Assembly (NCBI GenBank): GCA_013391385.1 | Contig: JACBFI010000003.1 | Location: forward strand, 62,001-126,000 | Direction of reading: 5' to 3' | DNA from: Sediminibacterium sp. Gen4 | GTDB taxonomy: Bacteria; Bacteroidota; Bacteroidia; Chitinophagales; Chitinophagaceae | DNA: 64,000 bases | In this document: piece after piece, positions 7,337 through 15,387 of the stretch | Layout: every line of letters begins with the position of its first letter | How positions within the stretch are numbered: the first letter of the stretch is position 1 | The notes under the pieces: generated by a model | Database searches by the model: none | Told to the model about the DNA's origin: nothing | Seen by the model: only the letters and a program-made list of their open reading frames with translations | Position numbers and translations under genes: made by a program

Positions 7337-7384
7337 CATAAATACCAGTCAACTGCGTTTTTTCGCAGTTGACTGGTATTTATG
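7337..7384. repeat. Perfect inverted repeat with 21-base arms and a T6 loop at the ICE/chromosome boundary
   Basis: The arms 7337-7357 and 7364-7384 are exact reverse complements, spaced by TTTTTT. The hairpin contains ATACCAGTCAACTGCG. It is not followed by a T run on the plus strand, so it is not a standard terminator. The surrounding gap 7065-7434 has no gene. It may be an att-region structure, a cruciform, or a regulatory element of the lipoprotein gene. Confidence 0.7.
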
Positions 7385-7434
7385 CACGATTCATATTGCA
7401 TTATGAAACTTTATTTTATAAAAAATCAAAACTT

Positions 7435-8910
7435 ATGAAAAAAGTGATTAACAACTGTGCCGGAATGGCAATCCTTATCTTAATGCTAACTGCATGTAAG
7501 AAAGATTTTATCAAATCAGAAGCCCAGCAAATAGGGTATCAACAGCCGAAAATCTTAAATGAGAAAGAAAAAAAAGTTGTTGCAAAGTTTGAACATGCGT
7601 ATCTAGTACTTCAGGGACTATTTTCGCAAAAACCTGAGATTAGAAAAGAATTTAATGCGTTTATTGCTGCTAAACTTGCAAAATCTGGCACAGACGAGGA
7701 ATTAACATTCAATGAAATTTTTAAGGCTAATAGGCTAAATCTTCCCGGTGTAAGTCCTAGTTTCTTACAACGTTTTCGTGATGAGTTCGTTAAAGTGTTT
7801 ATTAGTGGAAATTACCCAAATAGCAATAAATTTGCTAGTCACTCGTTTAAATCTATGGAAGATGTTGCAGCTTATTATGACATCAAATCAACAATTATCA
7901 GAACTGCAACCAGTACCGGTGGAGAGAACACCGGTTATAATGAAGAGCCGATTACATATGAAATCTATTTTCCTTACTCTGAAAATTGGAATCCTAATGA
8001 TGTTATTAACTATACCCTTACCTATCATCCTTTAACAAATGTTGAATGGAATTATGGTATGTTTTACGATGCCGCAGGTAACCCACTTTATGAAGTAACA
8101 GTAGATGATGAATATGCGTACAGCACACCTACATACATCATTACTTATGATGACGGTCTAAAGGTTTCGGATTTTGATAATGGTAATATGCCAATTGAAG
8201 CAACTACTTACGTTATTGGATTAACAGATGATGAATACAACCCCATAAAGATTCAGAATTCAGAAGTATTACCCAACCCTTCTCCTTGCAATACGGAATT
8301 AAAAGTAAAAGATGGAAGATGGACATTATTACGAAATGGTTACGGCATATTTGAAGGTAAAATTGAATTTGCAGTAGCTATCACAAAAAATGTATCAGAA
8401 GTAAGTATCCCTAATCAAAACCCACAATCAAATCCTATTATTCAATCTAACAGGTCAGCTCATGGCTGGGGTTATTTAAAAATAAAAAGAAGTAAAGTAA
8501 AAAAGATGCAGAGAGATATAAATGAATATGTTTCATTTGGTCTAAATATTAGTCCTTGGTGTTCAGGTCAGCCTGATAAGATGATGTTTTTATACGAGTA
8601 TGACAAACCGAATATATTTAGCTCAAATTCATTACAATGGTCTAATTTACTTACTGCAGGTGTAGGATTAGTTAGCGACTCTGCAACTCGTTCTACATTA
8701 TCTTCGCTTGTAAGCAGCGGCATAGCACCTCTGGTGAAAAATTTGCTTGAGGGAACTGCCAATTCCAAGATTGAACATTATAGCATAATCGGCAGCAATG
8801 CTGTTTCAGCAAATCAAAGACAACCAAGTAATGCGACTACGCCATCATTATTAAATGGTTACAGACCTTATGGAATGAATTCTGTAATGGTTACATTGGT
8901 AATTGAATAG
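7435..8910 (+). CDS. Lipoprotein of unknown function
   Basis: A 491-residue secreted lipoprotein. Residues 1-20 form a lipoprotein signal (basic MKKVINN, hydrophobic core, then LMLTAC with the lipidated cysteine followed by KKDF). The mature part has a helical stretch (about 35-130) and then a long strand-rich region with many Y, N and D. No protease or glycosidase motif is evident. The frame is open to 7369, but that start lies inside the big palindrome, so the ATG at 7435 is preferred. The next gene, an outer-membrane-type protein, follows after about 50 bases. It could be ICE cargo or the first chromosomal gene. Confidence 0.75.
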   Translation: MKKVINNCAGMAILILMLTACKKDFIKSEAQQIGYQQPKILNEKEKKVVAKFEHAYLVLQGLFSQKPEIRKEFNAFIAAKLAKSGTDEELTFNEIFKANRLNLPGVSPSFLQRFRDEFVKVFISGNYPNSNKFASHSFKSMEDVAAYYDIKSTIIRTATSTGGENTGYNEEPITYEIYFPYSENWNPNDVINYTLTYHPLTNVEWNYGMFYDAAGNPLYEVTVDDEYAYSTPTYIITYDDGLKVSDFDNGNMPIEATTYVIGLTDDEYNPIKIQNSEVLPNPSPCNTELKVKDGRWTLLRNGYGIFEGKIEFAVAITKNVSEVSIPNQNPQSNPIIQSNRSAHGWGYLKIKRSKVKKMQRDINEYVSFGLNISPWCSGQPDKMMFLYEYDKPNIFSSNSLQWSNLLTAGVGLVSDSATRSTLSSLVSSGIAPLVKNLLEGTANSKIEHYSIIGSNAVSANQRQPSNATTPSLLNGYRPYGMNSVMVTLVIE

Positions 8911-8961
8911 CAACTTAAATAATGGAAGGCGCATATGCGTCTTCCATTAAAATTGTTTATT

Positions 8962-9684
8962 ATGAGAACTGTTATTGTAAGTATTTATCTATTAATATCA
9001 CAAGTAATTTTTGCCCAAAAAAGCAATACTAGACAACAACCAATCCCTTCCAAATGGGAAGCATCAGTAGGCAGTGGTGTGTACCTAGATTTGTTATACG
9101 CCAATATTCTTACATCTGATGATGGTATTCCTCCACCCGGTTATCCCAATAAAAAAGGTAATCGTGCCAACTTTGGTAAAATGGATAGGATTGAAATTAA
9201 ATATTTGTTGAATCAAAAATCCGCCATTTCATTGTATTTTCAGGAGGCACGGTATAGAGACTTGTATGGTTCAAGTGCTGACCCTCTCGGTGCCTGGATT
9301 GATGTAAAGAGAAATAATCGGCGCATGCACTTCACCCTCAATTATTACCGTATGTTTTCAAGTGGTAAAAAAGGTACCTGGTCCTTTTCTTCCGGGTTTC
9401 AGGTACAAATTGAAAAATTAAGTTTCCCTTTTTATAGGGTAAATGATCCTGTAAACCCTACAATTATTACAGAAATTAATGCAAGACCAGACTGGACTTA
9501 TTTTGAAGACTGGGCCATCCCACTCACCATTGCTCATCACTGGACAGTCAATAAAAATTTAAAACTGGGGCTCATGCTGAATACAGCCTATACCATGGGA
9601 ACAGGCATAGATGGTCTGGCTTTTTTGGGGAATATTGCCATTCCTTTTGGCAAAACAATAAAACCATATAAGAGTAAAAAATAA
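8962..9684 (+). CDS. Small outer-membrane beta-barrel-type protein, unknown function
   Basis: A 240-residue protein with a signal peptide (MRTVIVSIYLLISQVIFAQ, cleavage after AQ likely). The mature part has alternating strand-like segments with aromatic residues (ISLYFQEARYRDLYG; MHFTLNYYRMFSSGKKGTWS; LKLGLMLNTAYTMGTG), as in 8-12-stranded outer-membrane proteins. I chose the ATG at 8962 because nine residues from the earlier ATG at 8935 would bury the signal. It probably shares a transcript with the lipoprotein upstream. Confidence 0.65.
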   Translation: MRTVIVSIYLLISQVIFAQKSNTRQQPIPSKWEASVGSGVYLDLLYANILTSDDGIPPPGYPNKKGNRANFGKMDRIEIKYLLNQKSAISLYFQEARYRDLYGSSADPLGAWIDVKRNNRRMHFTLNYYRMFSSGKKGTWSFSSGFQVQIEKLSFPFYRVNDPVNPTIITEINARPDWTYFEDWAIPLTIAHHWTVNKNLKLGLMLNTAYTMGTGIDGLAFLGNIAIPFGKTIKPYKSKK

Positions 9685-9717
9685 GATCGCTTCATTTTTA
9701 CATTGAGGCGATCTTAT
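9681..9717. terminator. Bidirectional terminator between converging genes
   Basis: ATAAGATCGC (9681-9690) pairs with GCGATCTTAT (9708-9717), with A on the left and T on the right. It serves the outer-membrane protein gene (+) and the tricorn gene (-). Confidence 0.8.
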
Positions 9718-9735
9718 TTATCAACTTTAAAACAA

Positions 9736-12700
9736 TTATTTCAACTTCTTCAAAATCTCTTCAATAGCACGATCCAATTGTGGATCACGACCATTGATGC
9801 GATCTTCAAAATTCATAGGAATCTTGATATCTGGTTCTACACCTGTAATCTCTAAATCCTTTCCATCCAAACTATAACAACCCCAGCTTGGTAAACGAAC
9901 AAAAGACCCATCCACCAATCCGGTGCCGCTGGTAAAGATGATCCAACGATAGGTTGGCATTCCAATAATGGTTCCCAACTTCAATGCTTTAAAACCTTGT
10001 GCGGTCATTTCTGCATCACTCAATGATTGTTCATTGATCAATAATACTATGGGTTTATCAGCCGGTGCAAAATTCGATTGTGGTGTCAGCTTCCCTTCGC
10101 GGTATTTCCACTGTAAATAAGTACGCTGACTTAAGAATTTCAATACTTCATCATGCACATTACCTCCGGTATTATAACGCAAATCCAGGATCAATGCATC
10201 TTTCTGATAAAAATCCTGTGTCATATCAATCAGGAATTTTTCCAGTTCTCCACCTCCCATATCTTTCATATTGTGATAAGCAATGCGCTTCTTACTTTTT
10301 TCATCGACCCTTCTCTGATTAATATCACTCCACTCTTCCGATAAATTTGAAAATAAGGATGCTTGTGGATGTACTTTCGTTGTTACCGTTTGACCATTCC
10401 TATTGAATGTCAAACTGATCTCTCCATCTAATGATGGCTTACTGAAATAGTAGCTCCTATCCATAGCAGGATCAACTGTTTCATCATTCACTTTCACCAA
10501 TACATCTCCGGGTAATACATCTACCGTTGCTTTATCAGCATTACTTCTTGCTGCGACGTATTTTACTTTATAAGGATTATTGTTTTCAAAGATGATCCCC
10601 GTTTCCATTGTTCGGTTAGATAGTTGAACATTTTCTTCATCACCAAAAGAGTTAAATCCTAGGTGAGATGAATTCAGTTCTCCCAACATATCTGCCAATA
10701 AAGTCCGCAAGTCACCTCTTGTATTTACATGTGAAACAAAACTTTCATAGCGCTTACGTGTAGCCAGCCAGTCTATTCCATGAAATTTTTCATCATAAAA
10801 ATTCTCCTGTAAATGAGCCCAGGCTTCCTTGAACATTTGTGTAAACTCACCAGAGAGGTTTCGTCTAAACGTGTGTACAATATTAACAGGATCCACTTTA
10901 TTGCCATCCAGGTTCAATTTATAAATCGTTCCATTGATCAATACCATAGTTTTATCACCTCCCTCAGCATAATCAACACTGAATGCTTCAGCCCCATTTA
11001 TTTTTTCAGTCTTAGGTGCTTCAAAAGGCTCTAACACCGTTTTCCAGAGAGCTGCTCTTCCTTCATCGTGATTGCTCACATAAAGAATAGTGGTCTTCTC
11101 TCCTTTTTGCAACACATTCAACAGAAACTGTGATCCGAAATTGGGACCCACCTGTTCCAGTCTTTCCATGATACCGGTCATGTCTATCTTAATAGGTTCC
11201 GGTTCTTTTTTGGAAGTATCTTTCTTTTCAGTTTTGAATAAGGCTTCATATTTATCACTGCGATATGGCGCATCGATTTTTTCCAGTGGCATACGATAAA
11301 TGCGAGGATTTTGCATTCCGAATGGATAAGATGGTTTTGTTCTGGCAGAAATAAAATAAATATGCTTCCCATCCGGACCCCATACCGGCCCTGCTTCTGT
11401 TACGCCGGTATTGGTAAGATTGATGGTCTTGTTTTCTTTGATGTTATGAACAAATACATCCTGTTCAAAATTCCTGATCGCCGTAAATAAAACATATTCA
11501 TCATTGGGTGAAAATCCGGGATCTGAATTTTGGAAAGCCCAGATTTCGTCCTTCACGATGGTTTTATTTTCCCATGTCTTCAAATCCAGTAATCGTACTT
11601 CATCACGACCACTGAGGTATACCATTTTCGTTCTGGCTTTATTTAAAACACCTGAACGATTGTTTCTCGTTTCATTCGTAATTGCCTTTACAGCTGCACT
11701 ACCATCTGCAGCTACCGTAAACCAATTCAACCAACCGTCTACTGTTTGATTGAAGAGCAGTGTTTTATTATCACTCATCCATTTTACTTCTCTTGCTCTT
11801 TCTGTATTTCCTTTATTGATCTGTTGAACAAATTTTCCATCTATATCACTTACAAAAATTTCTCCACGAGAAGTGAATGCGATCTTTTTACCATCAGGTG
11901 ATACATCCAAATTGGTAATATTACCCCGAACATTGTAATCTTTTTCAGCAGGTAATACATAATTGCGAACCAGGCTGATGTTCAGTTTCTCAGCTTTTTT
12001 AGCAGTAACATCATAGATCCATAACTGATAGTCTTTTTCAAATACAATCTTGTTACCATTGGCATTTACAAGTGGGGTTTTAATGGAAGTATTGAACCTT
12101 GTTAATGCTGTCTTCTTTCCATTCTCTATACTATATAAATTATATTCTCCATTTGCTTCATCAGAAACAAAATATATTTTTCCTGAACGATCGATGGTAG
12201 TACCAAAATCCTTTCCTTCCCAATCAGTATGTTTCTTATACTGCTTCGTTGCTGGATTGTATGACTGAATATCCGGATTGAAAGGACCTTTATAGCGCTT
12301 ACGTGTTAATTGATTAGAACTTTCCCAGGTATCATTGAAATAAATATCACCCGATGGATGTTCTGCAATACCATGATCCAATAAATAAAAATGGTCCCCA
12401 AACAAACGTTGTGCTGTTCCTCCTGTTAAAGCTACTGTAAAAGCAGATTGTTGTCCCATACGGTTGGAAGTGAAATAAATCTTCTTACTATCCCAACTCC
12501 AATTGTTTACTTCATCAGTAGCACTGTGATACGTCAATCTTTTGATTTCTCCACCTGATAATGGCATTACATACACATCTGCATTACCCAACTGTCGGCT
12601 GCTGAATGCTACCCATTTACCATCCGGAGAAATACGTGGACTGGTTTCATACCCTTGCATGGCCGTTAAACGTGTGGCTTGTCCGTCTTTAACTGAAGCT

Positions 12701-12843
12701 TTCCACAGATCGCCTTCAAAGGCAAATACCACGGTCTCTCCATCCGGACTCAATGCCGGGTTCGATAAAAAATATGCTTGTCCACCCTGAGCTATTACAG
12801 TAAGCGACAAACAGGTCATGAAAAATGAAAGAATGAATTTCAT
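9736..12843 (-). CDS. Secreted tricorn-type S41 protease with beta-propeller and PDZ domain
   Basis: A 1035-residue enzyme that degrades peptides outside the cytoplasm. Order: signal peptide (1-20, MKFILSFFMTCLSLTVIAQ), a WD40-like/PD40 beta-propeller (about 25-330, repeats such as NPALSPDGETVVFAFEGDLW and SPRISPDGKWVAFSS), a second propeller-like part (about 330-640), a helical segment (LQENFYDEKFHGIDW), a PDZ domain (about 755-830) and an S41 peptidase core. The core ends with LLINEQSLSDAEMTAQGFKA, where the serine before DAE is the probable nucleophile. The frame extends 17 codons upstream, but only the ATG at 12843 puts the signal peptide first. Tricorn homologues of this length are common in Bacteroidota. 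Confidence 0.92.
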   Translation of the reverse strand: MKFILSFFMTCLSLTVIAQGGQAYFLSNPALSPDGETVVFAFEGDLWKASVKDGQATRLTAMQGYETSPRISPDGKWVAFSSRQLGNADVYVMPLSGGEIKRLTYHSATDEVNNWSWDSKKIYFTSNRMGQQSAFTVALTGGTAQRLFGDHFYLLDHGIAEHPSGDIYFNDTWESSNQLTRKRYKGPFNPDIQSYNPATKQYKKHTDWEGKDFGTTIDRSGKIYFVSDEANGEYNLYSIENGKKTALTRFNTSIKTPLVNANGNKIVFEKDYQLWIYDVTAKKAEKLNISLVRNYVLPAEKDYNVRGNITNLDVSPDGKKIAFTSRGEIFVSDIDGKFVQQINKGNTERAREVKWMSDNKTLLFNQTVDGWLNWFTVAADGSAAVKAITNETRNNRSGVLNKARTKMVYLSGRDEVRLLDLKTWENKTIVKDEIWAFQNSDPGFSPNDEYVLFTAIRNFEQDVFVHNIKENKTINLTNTGVTEAGPVWGPDGKHIYFISARTKPSYPFGMQNPRIYRMPLEKIDAPYRSDKYEALFKTEKKDTSKKEPEPIKIDMTGIMERLEQVGPNFGSQFLLNVLQKGEKTTILYVSNHDEGRAALWKTVLEPFEAPKTEKINGAEAFSVDYAEGGDKTMVLINGTIYKLNLDGNKVDPVNIVHTFRRNLSGEFTQMFKEAWAHLQENFYDEKFHGIDWLATRKRYESFVSHVNTRGDLRTLLADMLGELNSSHLGFNSFGDEENVQLSNRTMETGIIFENNNPYKVKYVAARSNADKATVDVLPGDVLVKVNDETVDPAMDRSYYFSKPSLDGEISLTFNRNGQTVTTKVHPQASLFSNLSEEWSDINQRRVDEKSKKRIAYHNMKDMGGGELEKFLIDMTQDFYQKDALILDLRYNTGGNVHDEVLKFLSQRTYLQWKYREGKLTPQSNFAPADKPIVLLINEQSLSDAEMTAQGFKALKLGTIIGMPTYRWIIFTSGTGLVDGSFVRLPSWGCYSLDGKDLEITGVEPDIKIPMNFEDRINGRDPQLDRAIEEILKKLK

Positions 12844-12974
12844 TGGAAGATAATTTTGGAGGAGTAAGATAAACATAAGAGTCACTAATTCCACAAGGGT
12901 TGGGAAGAGTGGCAGAAAAAAAGGGTAAACTCAGCTAATTAGGGTATAAAAACAACTGTGCGTATCTTCTAGGG

Positions 12975-13895
12975 TCAATACTTCTCATACCAATCGAACT
13001 GCTCATGCACGATCTTTGACTTCTCTTTTTTAATATATTTTAATAGTTCTGCGGCTACAGGTGCATGTTTTTTCCCTTTTAGCCAGATCAAACTCCAGGT
13101 GGTTTTAATGGGTAAACCGGGTATTGGAATGATCTGTAATTCCTGATTACGCAATTCATTTCGAATACCAATCAAAGGCATGATCGAGAACCCTAAACCT
13201 GCCAACACCGCCTGCTTTACCGCTTCATTGGAAGTTAATTCCATTTTCTTGGCTACTTTAATTCTTTTCCGTTGAATAAAACCCTCCATGGTTTGTCGGG
13301 TACCCGAGCCCTGTTCCCTGAAAATTAGAGGCAATTGATTGAAGATATCTTTTGCCTGTACATTTTTAATTTTTTGTCCGGCCTTACCAATCAAGAAAAG
13401 CTTGTTTTGTAAGAGATCGATTTTTTCTACCGCCATTTTTTCAGGAAGGATAGAGACCAATGCAAAGTCTACTTCATTGTTCTGTAAACTTTGTACCACT
13501 GTACTTTTATTCGTTACATCCATTTCCAGTGTCACTCCCTGATTTTCACGCATAAAAGAAGAAAGAAAATAAGGCATCACATATTTACCGGTGGATACTA
13601 CTGATATTTTTAGTCGACCCGTGAGTTGACCTTGATAGGCATGCATCTTATGTTGAATACCTATCACTTGATCCATGATCTCCTGAGCAGAAGTAGCAAT
13701 TTCTTTACCAAAATCTGTGATATACAAAGTTCTACCGATCATTTCTGTCAATGGCAGATCAAATTGCTGTTGAAAATTTTTCAATTGAATTGATACCGCA
13801 GGTTGTGTTAGAAATAATTCTTCGGCAGCCTTTGAAACGCTTTTGTTTTTGACCACCGATAGGAATATTTCCAATTGATTCAAAGTATAGTTCAT
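12975..13895 (-). CDS. LysR-type transcriptional regulator
   Basis: A 306-residue regulator. The winged helix is at residues 1-60 (LNQLEIFLSVVKNKSVSKAA, then FLTQPAVSIQLKNFQQQF), and the LysR effector-binding domain spans about 88-295. It is transcribed away from the bicarbonate-permease genes with only 82 bases between start codons, the usual arrangement for a LysR protein controlling its divergent neighbour. The overall look is closest to the CbbR/YeiE branch; in cyanobacteria and autotrophs LysR regulators of this kind control inorganic carbon uptake. That functional link is inference from context. Confidence 0.85.
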   Translation of the reverse strand: MNYTLNQLEIFLSVVKNKSVSKAAEELFLTQPAVSIQLKNFQQQFDLPLTEMIGRTLYITDFGKEIATSAQEIMDQVIGIQHKMHAYQGQLTGRLKISVVSTGKYVMPYFLSSFMRENQGVTLEMDVTNKSTVVQSLQNNEVDFALVSILPEKMAVEKIDLLQNKLFLIGKAGQKIKNVQAKDIFNQLPLIFREQGSGTRQTMEGFIQRKRIKVAKKMELTSNEAVKQAVLAGLGFSIMPLIGIRNELRNQELQIIPIPGLPIKTTWSLIWLKGKKHAPVAAELLKYIKKEKSKIVHEQFDWYEKY

Positions 13896-13977
13896 AAAAT
13901 TTATTTATGATTTACATAATAAAGATAAATAAATACTTATGATTTCTTTCTTACAACTTTGCGGTCAAATTAAATGT

Positions 13978-14307
13978 ATGGAAACGAATACTCTAACAAC
14001 AACACAAAATTCCAGATCACAACATCCTATTCGTAGTATTAACCTGATTGATGGCATTTTCACAACAGAAGAAGCCAAAGAGATACTGACCAACTTGTAC
14101 AATAGCAAGATCAACTTCCATAACATGAAAAACTTTAGCCATCAGGAGCGTTATGGTAGTCCACATAGTGCTTCTTTGGCACGTATTCAATCGCTGCGTA
14201 TCAGTTTACAAAAAGTATTAGACGCTATCAGAGAAGCTGAAAAGAGTAATCAGATGATCAAGATCAGCTCTGCAGTGGAGATGGGTTTTATAGGTGAGCT
14301 ACAATAA
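13978..14307 (+). CDS. Small protein of unknown function upstream of an SbtA-type permease
   Basis: A 109-residue soluble protein. Residues 17-60 (IRSINLIDGIFTTEEAKEIL, then LYNSKINFHNMKNFSHQERY) and the following helix (about 70-95) give a mixed fold with no catalytic signature. It is not a PII-type (SbtB) protein as far as I can see. It begins 82 bases from the divergent LysR gene and ends 52 bases before the permease. I preferred the ATG at 13978 over one at 13939, which lies in the divergent promoter region. It may modulate the permease, but this is only positional. Confidence 0.65.
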   Translation: METNTLTTTQNSRSQHPIRSINLIDGIFTTEEAKEILTNLYNSKINFHNMKNFSHQERYGSPHSASLARIQSLRISLQKVLDAIREAEKSNQMIKISSAVEMGFIGELQ

Positions 14308-14359
14308 GTGATCACAGTTACCTGTATCTCTTTTTATTCATCTACCCCTTACCATATTC

Positions 14360-15316
14360 ATGAACTTTAATCTTTTACTGGAAAACCTCACGAACCCCGC
14401 TCTTTTATTTTTTGTACTTGGCATTGTAGCAGTACTACTGAAAAGTGATCTGGAAATTCCACCGAATTCCTCAAAATTCATTTCACTGTACTTGCTCTTT
14501 GCCATCGGGTTCAGGGGTGGACAAGAACTCTCACATGAAGTGCTCACCCAAGAGATTCTTTGGTTGATGTTATCGGGGATAATCATTTCACTCATCATTC
14601 CATTGTATACCTTCTTTATCCTAAAAAAGAAGTTCAATGTATTGGACGCCGGTGCTATTGCGGCTGCTTATGGTTCAGTAAGTGCGGTAACTTTTGTAAC
14701 AGCTACTTCTTATCTGGAACAACAACAGTTGCATTTGCACGGATACATGGTTGCCGTTATGGCTTTAATGGAATCACCGGCGATTATCGTCGGACTTTTA
14801 CTGATTTCATTTTTTTCTACCAGCGAATCAAACGAGTTCTCTAAAAGATCCGTTGCCAAACATGCTATTACCAATGGCAGTGTGTTACTGATTTTAGGAA
14901 GTCTGGTCATCGGTTATCTCGCCAACAATAAACAGGCAGAAGACATCAAACCCTTTACCAATGATTTGTTCAAAGGATTTCTTGCCATCTTTTTATTGGA
15001 CATGGGTATTACCAGTGGAAGAAAATTAAAATCGTTATTTGGATTTGGCTGGTTTCCTTTTGCTTTTGCGATCTGTGTTCCTTTATTCAATGGAATTGCA
15101 GTGGCATGGTTGAGTCAGTTTGTGACGGCGGATGTATCGAACCGCTTTGTATTGGCCATTCTTGCAGCCAGTGCTTCTTATATCGCCGTGCCGGCTGCCA
15201 TGAAGATAGCAGTACCACAAGCCAATCCCGGACTCTTCCTGCCCATGACGCTAGCCGTTACTTTCCCGATCAATATTACGGTGGGTATGCCTTTATATTA
15301 CTGTGTGATTGTATAA
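14360..15316 (+). CDS. Sodium-dependent bicarbonate permease, SbtA/DUF897 family
   Basis: A 318-residue inner-membrane protein with about ten membrane segments in two inverted halves. The first half contains PALLFFVLGIVAVLLKSDLE and the loop RGGQELSH; the second has FLAIFLLDMGITSGRKLKSL and ASYIAVPAAMKIAVPQANPG. These are signatures of the SbtA family, which imports bicarbonate with sodium in cyanobacteria. In heterotrophs the substrate is less certain, but supplying bicarbonate to carboxylases is plausible. It forms a unit with the small upstream gene and is probably under the divergent LysR regulator. Confidence 0.88.
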   Translation: MNFNLLLENLTNPALLFFVLGIVAVLLKSDLEIPPNSSKFISLYLLFAIGFRGGQELSHEVLTQEILWLMLSGIIISLIIPLYTFFILKKKFNVLDAGAIAAAYGSVSAVTFVTATSYLEQQQLHLHGYMVAVMALMESPAIIVGLLLISFFSTSESNEFSKRSVAKHAITNGSVLLILGSLVIGYLANNKQAEDIKPFTNDLFKGFLAIFLLDMGITSGRKLKSLFGFGWFPFAFAICVPLFNGIAVAWLSQFVTADVSNRFVLAILAASASYIAVPAAMKIAVPQANPGLFLPMTLAVTFPINITVGMPLYYCVIV

Positions 15317-15320
15317 AAAA

Positions 15321-15386
15321 TTCTGTGTCTTTCTGTGCTCTCAGTGGCATTATTTATTGCCACTGAAGACACAGAAGAGCACAGAA
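15321..15386. repeat. Word-permuted inverted repeat between the permease and leuS
   Basis: The left side reads TTCTGTGTCT then TTCTGTGCTC, then TCAGTGGCA. The right side, read backwards on the other strand, is TTCTGTGCTC then TTCTGTGTCT, then TCAGTGGCA. The inner helix is exact and the two outer words are swapped. It lies between converging genes and may end transcription on both strands. Confidence 0.75.
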
Positions 15387-15387
15387 A

